A stretch of DNA of 64,000 nt. Origin: Guadua angustifolia. Lineage: Eukaryota; Streptophyta; Magnoliopsida; Poales; Poaceae. Within the stretch, counting starts at the first letter, position 1. Each line of letters opens with the position of its first letter. The DNA lies in assembly GCA_036346375.1 (NCBI GenBank), contig CM070520.1:47263854-47327853 (forward strand). The letters run 5' to 3'. The notes under the pieces are model-generated. The model had not been told where the DNA came from and ran no database searches. It saw only the letters and a list, made by a program, of their open reading frames with translations. Positions 13,801 through 23,721 of this stretch are shown here, in pieces. A program made the translations under genes and the position numbers.

Positions 13801-14480
13801 ATATTGCCGACACGTTGTTGTGGATCCGACCAACCGACGACATTGCGCACGCAGACAGCCCATCGACTTCTTGCCAAATACTGCCGATTGTTCAACCCTT
13901 CATCAACAGTTCACAGTGCCCCTCATGAGGAGACTAAAGCTACAAAGTCCTGTGAGGAGAACCTCAACGAGCCCGACGCCGACGGTGTTGAGCGCGAGGT
14001 CGATAGGGAAGACTCCACTCGCTCCGATCTTTTGGTACTAGTCCAAGCACGGACGAGTAGTTCTTTGCTTAATGCGCCACTTGTCTTTTCTGGTTGTTAT
14101 GCACTCTAACTTGCTTGATATGTCGATTTCGATTTCATTGTTAGCCTAGATTGGAACGATGCATTTCATGACAATTTTATTTAACTTTGTACTCTTTCAT
14201 GAAAATCAGATCAAAACTTTTTATGGGTAGGATGGTCCCAAGATATATATTTACACATACCGGATCATCCTGATTGGTGGTTCCGCGATAGCCCACTACA
14301 AAGTTGTACGATAGAGGATGATCCGGCGTTATCCTAACTTTTGCCGATCGTCCGGCTCAGGTAATCGGCTCCGTGCTTGAGGAGAGCACCTAAAAGACAA
14401 CAGTGTAGAGCTTTGGTCTCCTACCAATCACTTTCTACGCGATTGCTACGATCACAGAGAGTAAGGCGCTATCGATCGAC
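10890..14480 (+). other. Coding-like block of unknown identity inside CACTA B
   Basis: A GC-rich leader (11300-11420) precedes an ATG at 11581 that opens a Lys/Arg-rich stretch (MAEKGREKKLLKRNEKAKK). Further plus-strand open frames run to about 14100 with frameshifts, including HFDHFKVLP, RPAARYIQFMHDGEPQRVYKDF and acidic DDDGDEEEDPEY segments. Both flanks (10900-11280 and 14220-14360) are rich in the word CGGATCATCC and its variants, which also occur at 6640-6830. I do not recognise the protein family. It may be the ORF1/gag-like product of an inserted retroelement or a third CACTA-encoded protein. No LTR, primer site or protease motif was found. Confidence 0.4.
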
Positions 14481-14499
14481 ATAATCGAAGGAACAACTA

Positions 14500-17400
14500 C
14501 GAAAGTGGCGAACATTCAGGATAACTCGTCCTACATGAAGATCCGACAAGAGCTAACACCACTAAAATCAACTCAAGACTACGTGGTCAGACGTTTCGGG
14601 CCGAATGCCCAAAGATCGGAGCCGAGTCGATCACCTCAAGGCTCGCAACAGAGAGTCGCCGCAGCTCGTGGAGGTCTTGATATTGAAATGGTCTCACTCG
14701 CCACCATCGGACCGATGGGCTAGCGGTGATGTCGAGGAGCAAAGCTATGGGTCATGGGCTTGGGGTCTTCGTGTTGTCTCCACCGCACTAACCCGCCATC
14801 GCTAAGAAGAATGCCTTGGATGTGATGGGGAAGAGCTTCCTGAATCGGAGGTATGAGCTGAACAAGTACTTTGTGAAGACGAAGGCATACACCATTCCGT
14901 AAATATGGAAAAATCACCGTGGGTGAATGGGCGGAGTTTGTCCCAGAAGACCACAAGCCGTGAGCATTGAGCGAGGTGTACAAGTGCCCTCGCGAAGAAG
15001 AACAAGTACCTCATCACCGGGCACAGTGGGTATGCCCCTAAGATTGTTGAGTGGAGGAGTAGAAGAAAAAAGGAAGCCCGTGGCCGGATAGAGAACCCAT
15101 TGATGAGTCAGAGCGAGCGAGGCGTAAATTGGGTCCTAGCTCGCCAACCCAACAAGAAGAAGGGTCGCAAAGCACGGTGGACCTCGCGGGTCCCGGAAGT
15201 TTCCGCTAAGCCGCTCAAGATCTCAAGACGAGCAAGCGGAGGGATCTTTCGTCCCAGACAGGAGAACGACGACCTAACGACGGCGCTGGGGAACCAAGGA
15301 ACACCTGTGTCGCACTCGTGGCGCCTAAGTCGAGTGGGCTTCAAGCATGGGTTCCCGAATATCAAGACCAATACAAGTCGCACAAAGATATAAGAGGACC
15401 ATGGCCGATACAATAAGACAACTCGCCCAACAAGAGTTTTAAGATCTGGGAAGAGAAGGAGGCGAAGGGCGCTATAAGCGCGGCCGGATGACAACCCGAG
15501 CCCGCCCGATCCGAGTAGCGCGGGTCCGCACTCAATCCTAACGCCGATATCCCGTGGATGATATCACAGAGGCAACCAAGTGCAAGCTCAGGCACATCCG
15601 GAGCAAGGGGCTTGGTCGCCGAGCTTCGCGGAGGGCATGGCATATCCGCATCGTGGATACACAACCAACTCCGTGTCCGATTGGTCACGCAAAGGTGCAA
15701 GTGGACATCGTGCTTGTTCCGTGCCTTGGCTTGTGGAAGCTACCATTCAAGACTTCGATGATGTAGAGACCATCCAAGATGCAATGGGTCATTTATTGTA
15801 TGGCCCAAGGAAGATATTGCATTGATACAAGAGAGGTCGAGACGCCAAAGAAGAAGTCAAGACGCCGACCTACCTCTTCCAAAATTGCCTACACCACAAA
15901 CCGCATCTTCTCCGCCGGGCGTGTTTTCACCACAACGCACATCTTCTCCGGCGCCGCTTTCACCACAACGCGACATCTTATCTGCCGCGGCGCTTTCACC
16001 ACAACGCAAGATCTTCTCCACGGCGGCTTTCACCACAACGCAAGATCTTCTCCGCCGGGCGCTTTCACCATACATACAGATCTCCGCGTGTTGGTTGCAA
16101 AGAAAACAAAGAAGTAGATTGCAATCAACGGAGTACCACCAAGTCAAACAGAGTGCCAACTCCACTGGGCATGCACTATGCCTTCACTAGAGACTTATGA
16201 GCATGGCAAGCCATTTCTCCCCATGGAGCAGATCAACAAAGGACCATGGAGTTGAAGAGATTCCATGATCTGGTACTTGAGGGCATCTCGCCTTGGGGTG
16301 AAGGGCATTCAAGCCGCCGCCCCTCCAGATATCTACAAACACGAGGATACTCACTACGCCCGGATCGATTTTGGTGATTTGCAACAGATGTTCCGCTTTG
16401 GAAAACTCAACATCAACATGATCGCGTGTGGTGCCTGTAAGTTGGCCATTGACCTACCCTTACATTGTTAATTATATCGGCTCTTGCAGTAGCAAGTGCC
16501 GATATAACTAATTATGACAACATAATATCATTATATTGCATTCTGATATAGCATAATAAAGAAAACCCCAAATGTATAGCGCTTGAGTGCCGTTGAGTTC
16601 CTCTTTATAGTAATGGCTCGTTAGATCATTCAAAATTGGCGTAATCCATATAATTTTCAAGAAATCGTAAGTTGGCCGATTTTAGTGTGGTTTTTCCTTT
16701 TTAGTAAAGTTAACTTCGCCAAATTGTCGAACAAGATGCATTTTGCCAAAATCGATATTTCCCAAAATGTCATGTTTCCCAAAGATTCAAGATATAAATT
16801 GTCGATTGACCATTGTCTTCGTGTAGAATGCAATATACCGATGCTAAAAGATGGGAAAACGTGTCGGGTTCCTTGACCCCTCACGGATTAGCCACCGAGC
16901 TTAAGAGTCTGTACTCAATGAAAAGGCGTTGAAGAATAAGGATGACGGAAACAGAGATAGAAGAAAAGCGAAGTCCTCGACCCGAGAACGCCAAGCACAT
17001 GTGGGGCTATACATATCAAAAGCAATGTTCCGGATGCAAGACAAGGATGTCATAATGGCTCTCTACAATTTTAAGTAATCTTCTCATTCATCAATTGTTG
17101 CTAAAAGCTTAGTTTGCACCATAATGACTCGTGAAACTTACATATATAAGTTTTCGCTGCAGCGATCACTTTATTTGTTTCATGTCAGACCAAGCAGAAA
17201 GAGATATATGGTCCTTGACTCATCCGTAACACCACCGAATCTTACAATGAATTCACCCGCCTTAAATGCGTAAGAAATATATATACACAAACATACATAA
17301 CATATATAACGTAATTTGTTTTATGATATGATAGTTACTTGTTGTTGTTGACATTCGAGTAGGGCTTTCAAGAATTACGCTAACAAAAAGCGGGGCAACA

Positions 17401-17920
17401 TGATCCCGCGAAGGGGTCGATAAGATGCTTTGCTATGTCCACCCATGGGTAAGAAGACACTTGTAATGCTTCAACATAATTGCACTAGTAATAAGGAAGG
17501 AATTACCAACTGCATTAATTCCATACATTATTATTTGATTTGAAGTGCCACAAGCAACCTCCAAGCGGTGTTCTTTGTGGATACTACGTCTCATGAAGTT
17601 TCAGATCAACGGGAGGTCTGTATAAACCCCGTGACGTAAGCCTATATACAAATTGGTGATTCAAGATTATTTATTGTCCGATTCTCGATTTCACTATTGT
17701 TTAACCTCTTTATTGCCTACTTTATTATCGCAGAAGATTGCAAAGACCACTTTGGCACTCATCGATGATGACCTTTGCAATGTGCAAAAGGACATGTGCC
17801 GCTCATTCGCCGTGAAGTCATCCATGAGAGAGGTAGTTTTTTACCGTGAAGGTGAAGTGGCAAAGCATGCTACACTTTGTAATTTGGAGCCGAGGATAGA
17901 TGGACCGTGAACACCGATAT
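14500..17920 (+). pseudogene. CACTA second ORF with C-terminal Ulp1-like protease domain, decayed
   Basis: ORF2-type text in shifting frames: KNKYLITGHSGYAPKIVEW at about 14998-15055, ESERGVNWVLARQ at 15107-15145, SGGIFRPRQENDDLTTALG at 15235-15292. A proline-rich repeat follows (15890-16070, unit like FTTTQDLL / LSPQRKIFS). DWYLRASRLGVKGIQA and YKHEDTHYARIDF (16265-16375) lead into the protease region. There GQHDPAKGS (about 17394) and CHKQPPSGVLCGYYV (17544-17590) match the end of plant Ulp1/C48-type domains; the C of LCGYY would be the catalytic cysteine. NVQKDMCR near 17780 is the family tail. Frameshifts and an intron-like interruption make it non-coding today. Confidence 0.7.
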
Positions 17921-18199
17921 ATATATTTTTTGAAAGACACCAAGGCAGTAATTTATATTAGATAGAGAATATCGAGGAGTACATGGCGAGGATACTGCAC
18001 CGAGAGTTTTACAAGGAGAATATCGAGAGTATATATATATAACCTTGTATATATATACATAATGCAATTATGATTTATATCCGCTTCAGATATATAATCC
18101 TTGTCATTGTTATGTATGGATTTGTGCCAATAAAGGAAGTGATTGATAGAATGTATGCATTTATTAATATTATAATATAATTAATATAACATTATTAAA

Positions 18200-18552
18200 A
18201 AGATTCTCGATTCAGACAAAGTGACGGCTTAAGCCTCGCTACCGTGAAAATGCTTATTTATGCAAAGGGTGCTTAAGCCACCCGACCCAAAGAAACGATG
18301 AGGTAGGAGCTGAGCCATCCGCCTGCATAAATGCATTTTGTGCAAAGCGGATGGCTTAAGAACTCTGCTGCATAAATGCTTATTTGTACAAAGCGGTTTT
18401 AAGGCATCACCTGCATAAATGCATTTACGGCGGCACCTAAAAACGCTCGTGAAAATATACCGATTTGCACAGACCTTCGCATAAAGCGGATGCTAAAACG
18501 CCTGTGAAGATGCGCACATTACCAGCATAAATGATTTCGTAGTAGTGACAAG
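18200..18552. repeat. 3' subterminal repeats and terminus of CACTA B
   Basis: Repeated GCATAAATGC, TTTGTGCAAAGCGG and GGCTTAAG words end in CGTAGTAGTG at 18552, the inverted CACTA terminus. The words are inverted relative to 6390-6560. Confidence 0.6.
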
Positions 18553-18884
18553 AAACACTCAACAATTTACGAGACCACTTATGCCAAGTGGTATCGTTAG
18601 AAGTTATATCAGAGGATGGCAGGTTTAGAGATCCTGATGCATCCTACTAGTCCATATGAAAACAATATTAATAATATATGTCAATTTGATATGTATCAGA
18701 GGAAGTCCATGTACTGATTGTCAAGCATGTTTGAGTTGTATATTGTGAATGACTATGATATATATGTGTTGAAATTAAAGCGCTTCGTTATGTGAATGTG
18801 ATATATGCATCCCGTGTTCGCTCGTGAATGTGATGATATATATTGTGCATTCTCATATTGAGAATTTAATCGGCTTTTTTGGAG

Positions 18885-19222
18885 AATTTGCAAAATGGCA
18901 CACCCCAATGGGTCATCGAATCGGTTCTTTAAGGAAGTGATTCGATGACTTCATCAAAATCGGTTTTTAAGGAAGTGATTCGATGACCCTCATCGAATCG
19001 GTTCTTTAAGAAAAGTGATTCGATGACGGTGTCATCGTAATCACTTTTCTTAAAGAACCGATTCGATGAGGGGTCATCGTAATCACTTCCTTAAAGAACC
19101 GATCTCGATGACATTTTATCACGATCGGGTCAAAACCGATTCGATAGCTCCACCTCATCACTATCTAAGGACATCGACGCCACTAGAACCGATTCTAATG
19201 CTAAAAAGAACCGATTTTGATG
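18885..19222. repeat. 3' subterminal repeats and terminus of CACTA A
   Basis: Units of about 38 bp (ATCGAATCGGTTCTTTAAG, AAAAGTGATTCGATGA) alternate in direct and inverted orientation and end at TTCTGTAGTAGTG (19222). Positions 18990-19069 form a near-perfect hairpin with arms of about 38 bp and a 3-bp loop. Confidence 0.7.
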
Positions 19223-19924
19223 TGCCGTTCTGTAGTAGTGTGTACTACTTGTAAGAATTACAATACAAGGATAAGCAATTTGTAATGTAAGAAAGAGATG
19301 GTTAGTCGGGTTACTTGTTTATCTACGAGGGTGCTAGAGACACGTTATGATCTCTTTACAATTTCCTAGGTCTCTCTTAGAGAGAGGATGGAGAGATGCG
19401 AAAAATTTGTGAAAATGCCACCCCTAAGATTGTCCCTCGCTAAAATGCCACTCTTAAACATCAGCTGGATATTTTATGTTCAAAAATCATCCAAAATGTA
19501 CGCCGTTTGATCTACTTAAGATTGGTGAGATTTGATCTACTCACTAACGGGCTTTTTATCTAATGGTTGGGTCATTCAATCCAATAGTCCAAAATTTAGA
19601 TGTTATTTACCTAATTACTTGTGTCCGGACGTCCGAAATTTTCGGATACATTGCAACAATTTTTTCCTGTGTGTGCAACATTTTTTTACACCGCGTGAAA
19701 ACATTTTCCTTCAACAAACAGTGAAATGCGCTACAGTAAATGGATGTTGCAAGCATTCAAAAAAATATTGCACGTGTCGGTAAAAAATATTGCAAGAGTA
19801 GAAAAAAAATATTGCAAAAGGCGTCCGACGAGATAAACAGTAATCGGACATCCGAACTATAATTCGCCCTGTTATTTATCATAGAAACATCCGGAGATAG
19901 CTAGCGCCATCGCGCACCGTAGCT
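19223..19924. other. Upstream flank of the LRR kinase fragment
   Basis: No gene seen. It contains the palindromic TCTCTCTTAGAGAGAG at about 19372-19388 and AT-rich DNA with repeated AAAAATATTGCA words near 19760-19820. Any promoter of the truncated kinase would lie here, but no clear TATA box could be assigned. Confidence 0.35.
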
Positions 19925-20915
19925 ATGGCGCTCTGGCGCGCCACTTGCGCGATTTTGGTACTAGTGGCCATCTCGTCGCAAACACGGCCGTCTCGCCTTA
20001 CCAAAGAATCCTCCGACATGGCGACGCCGGGCGTTCAAGGCCTGTGTTTCGACCCGCTCGGCCTCAAGCAAAGAATCGACAGCCCAAGCCCTCTCAGGTA
20101 CGGTGGGTTGGCGGTCATGCAACGAGCACCACCGCCGTCGGAATTGGTCACCGCCTGGTGCTACTCAAGCGTCGCGGCTCGTCGGCAACCTCGCACCTCA
20201 GCTCAGAACCTCTCCTTCCTCTCCTCCTCAACCTCAAGAATACCGACCTCGCACGGTCCCATCCTCACGACCTCGGCCGGTTGCCCCGCCTTAGATCCAT
20301 GGACCTTTGGGAATCGCCGTCCGGCGCTATCCCTACAACCATCTACAACCTCACCGGATCGAGAGCCTCGACTTGAGCCTCAACAACCTCACCGGAGGGA
20401 TCCCGATCCCCCAGAGGCCCAGAGGCATCGGAGACGCTGCCAGCACTTCCGGCTCCTAAGCCTTCAAACAACGACTTGGCGGGGCCCATACCGAGCGGCT
20501 ATTCAACAAAGACGACGGAGCTAAGGTACTGTGACCTCGGCACAACAGCCTCTCAGAAGCATCCGGTGGCCATTAGCTTCTTGCCCAAGGTAACCGCCAT
20601 TGTCATGGACGAGAACGGCTTGTCCGGTCCCCTCGCCGCCAACCCCGCTCAATGTGTCCACTCTCCAAACACCGAGCCTTGAAAAACAACCTCTCCCGAG
20701 TCATCCCATCCATGGCAAGAACGGAGTAGAGCCATGCTATCGAGAACCTGTGGCTATCCTATAATCAATTCACCGACGATTCTTCTGGGGTGGCCAATTG
20801 TTTGCACCTTACTAGTCTCTCTATCTTTTAACCACTTGGGTGGAACCGCACTGAATGGCTAGGGGCGCCGCAACGCCACCTACATCGCCTTGGCGTGAAT
20901 CGCCTTGTTGGTAAG
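19925..20915 (+). pseudogene. LRR receptor-like kinase (LRR-XII/XA21-type), N-terminal half, truncated by LTR insertion
   Basis: The ATG at 19925 opens MALWRATCAILVLVAISSQT, a good secretory signal peptide. Then, in shifting frames, come pieces of the N-terminal LRR cap (SDMA, FDPLGLKQ, CNEHHRR) and leucine-rich repeats (NLSFLSS, RLPRLRSMDLWESPSGAIPTTIYNLT, NNLTGGIPIP, GPIPSGYSTKT, AISFLPKVTAIVMDENGLSGPL, ENLWLSYNQFT, HLTSLS). Many small indels, mostly losses, break the frame. Similarity stops at 20915 in the GVNRLVGK region, exactly where LTR sequence begins. This is the missing N-terminal half of the gene type at 39860, with which it shares about 65-80 bp of overlap. Not expressible as a receptor. 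Confidence 0.85.
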
Positions 20916-23721
20916 TGTAACGGACCGCCTTTTTTGGGTGCGATAAATACCTTCACAACTACTCAGAATTTAGTCAGAGGTAACCAAGTATACATTGCTA
21001 GACGTAAAGCAAATGCGAATACTTTATAGATAAATTAAGGGCCTAACGGCCAGAGTTTTACAAAGGTGTGGCTGGCACCAGATACATTACCAAAAACAAC
21101 CACAGGAAAGGCTCGAGCAGATAGATCAAGGCCTTCAAAACCAAATAGCATCGCCATCTACGTTCTCCTGGAACTCGTCATCTTCGTGAAATTCTAAAAG
21201 ATAGGTTAGGAGCAAGGGTGAGTACACAACCGAACTCAACAAACCACACGGAAATTCTAATTATTACATGCACGGAATTTCAAGGAATTGGCATAAGTTT
21301 AATTATTTGGTGGATGCATGACCTAGGATTATGTATAGTACAAAAGAAACATAAATCAATCAATCATCATCATTATCACAACGCCACCACTGATTTTAAA
21401 CAAAATCTAGGTTACGGCAATTTATTATCAAAACTACTCAAGCTCAGTTACAGGAATCACACTAAATTAACCCAGCTTCATTAACCGGAAGCACGGCGTA
21501 TTCGAATACCATTTAGATCACTCTGCAGAGCTACTCAACTTTACCCACAAGATATCTACGGTCATTAATGCCACGCGATTAACATGCAACTTTTATGCAT
21601 GCGGCCCGACCGAGATGAACATAACCTTTCATTGAATTCCCTCTTTAGCTCCTACCCAAGAGGGCGGTGCAAATCCTCAGCTTCAGCCGCCCACTTGGCC
21701 AAAGTGGACCTACACGAGTGACCAACCGAGAAATCCTATCATAGAAACCGCCGAATGGTCGCACCATTCCGCTTTCACCCCTAGCCTCAACGCGCCCCAT
21801 TCCTCCAACACCAAATGGGGTCCACCAGAGGCATTCCAAGGGAAAGACAATATCTGGCCACGTGGATCATGCCAACAAAGTTAACCGACCCAACTTGTGG
21901 TTGAGAGGGTTCGAAGTTATTTACCTTGCCTGTGGGTTGATCCTTAATTGCCAAGACAAGCCCGACACACACCGCACCACCGGTACCTCCTGTACCCTTT
22001 CCACACCACACTGGGCTTGTCATCGGTTTGGGGATTGGGCCAACATCCACCTTTCATGGTCCGCCCAATTATGGGCCCCAAACCGTAGCAGGTTTTGTAA
22101 ATGTGCCCCGAGTCAAGACCGGGGGTTTTAAATAATAAAAGAAGAGAAATGTTTATTAATATGGCTAACCTACGGTAGTTCACTATTGATAACCTAGGGT
22201 TACAAATGAATATGGCGACTCACAGTGGTTTTAACAAGGAAGTGGGTTTAACTAGTCAAGTCTTTCCAAACTAGCTTTTTTAGATTTCTACTCTATTTAC
22301 GCACAAATGCAAGAATTAAATACATACAAGAATTATACACGAACAATAGGATCAAACATGTTCAAGGAGTGTGGCTTGCCTTGCGAGGTTAAAGGTTCGC
22401 CTAACGAGAGACGGTCGATGTCGTGTCTGGCCCCGAACGGCTCGTGTTCTTATGACTCCTCGATCGCTTCCCGCCCGAGATTCGTGCCAACGGTTGCTCC
22501 GACGTTGGATCTAACGCGAGAAAACGCAATCGATAAATAAATGAACAAAACAAAACAGAAGAAAAGAAACGGAAATAAAATCAGAGAGAAAATGGCCGAA
22601 ACGGAGTCCAGGGGCATTTTTGGAATTTTCTGGACTTGGTATGGCGAAACGGAGATCATTTTTGGACTCAGTGGCTCAAACTGGTCAAGAATATGTATTT
22701 TTGGTATTTTTGGATTTTTGGGAATTTTTCTGGGATTTTTGGGTATTTTCTCTGAATTTAAATCGATTTTCGGACTTATTTAGAATTCAGAATCCGAAAA
22801 CCGAAATAAAAAGGAAAAGGGATTTTTCGTGGGCCAGACAGTGTGGGATTTGCCCACGGTTTACGCCTATTGGCGGCTATGCCCACGCTACGGGCGAGGC
22901 CGACAAAGGGGCCCGTGTGGCTGATCGGGCGGAGCGATGGGCAGTTCAATTGTTAGCGAGACCGGGGAATGGGGATGACATGCGGGACCCAGCTCGTCAG
23001 AGGGAGAGGAAACAGGGGCGGCGGCGCTTTTTGCCGGAGCCGAAGAAGGCAATGGTCCAGTTGGCGAACGACGGCTCGGGGTGAAGGGAGAAATGGCGGG
23101 GGAGGGAGAGGGGCATACGACGGACTCGGGGGTGAGGGAAAAGAGGTGGGAGAAAAAGCGGAGAGGCCTGGCGGCGGTGAAACACCGGAGCTGGGGAAGA
23201 GGAGTATGGTGCGGGCGGGACGGGGCCGGAGAAGAGAAAAGAGAGGGCGGTGGAGCAAGAGGAGCTTACGGCGACCCTGAGGACGAGGAGAAACGGGCGG
23301 AGGAGAAAGCGGGGCGGCCAGGCGGCGGAAGGGCACCGGAGACGAAGAAGATAACTGCGGCTCTGGCGATTTGGGACTCGAGGAGGCGAAAGAATTTGTG
23401 GAAAATGGAGAGCGAATTGGTGATCTCGGAGGGAGGCAATTGATCGCGGGGGAGGGCTATTTGTAGCCGGTGGCCGAGGAAGAAGACAAAGCTTAGCCAT
23501 CATTGCAATGGCGACCCGGAATGGGGGTAGGGGAGCTCGAGGCTGCTAGGGAGTTGACGGATGCGCGCGGTAGGGTGGCGCGGTGATGATGGTTGTACAG
23601 GCGGAGTGAATGGCGATGGAACGGGCGCAGGGATCGCTGGAAATGGCAAGCGGCGCTGGGGGTGAGGAACGGGACTTGCTGCGCCAAATCGAGGAAGACG
23701 ACGCCACGGTGAGGAGCTGGG

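Larger units (their letters stand above)
6400..18552 (+). mobile_element. Inner CACTA (En/Spm) element B
   Basis: Contains a TNP2 remnant (7450-10790), a middle block of unknown coding-like DNA (10890-14480), a second ORF with a Ulp1-type protease tail (14500-17920) and subterminal repeats ending in TTCGTAGTAGTG at 18552. That terminus is the reverse complement of a CACTACTACGAA start. The order TNP2 then second ORF matches autonomous grass CACTA elements. Both genes are broken by frameshifts and stops. The 5' boundary near 6.4 kb is inferred from inverted subterminal motifs only. Confidence 0.6.
1..19222 (+). mobile_element. Outer CACTA (En/Spm) element A, 5' end outside the window
   Basis: Decayed class II element read on the plus strand. 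It holds the C-terminal part of a TNP2 transposase (1-1023), a second ORF of the plant En/Spm type (4372-5590), and a 3' terminus ending TTCTGTAGTAGTG at about 19222, the reverse complement of a CACTAC start. The last 340 bp are packed with subterminal repeats, as expected for CACTA elements. A second CACTA (B) appears to be inserted after the second ORF. Assigning the 1500-1915 repeats to A rather than to a third element is uncertain: their unit resembles the 18885-19222 repeats, but they lie between A's two ORFs. The outer limits are inferred. Confidence 0.6.

Noticed and set aside
22541..23503. Several overlapping 80-170 aa frames on both strands
   Set aside because: They lie in the GC-rich, G/A-skewed part of the chromovirus LTR; overlapping frames on both strands without motifs indicate composition shadows.
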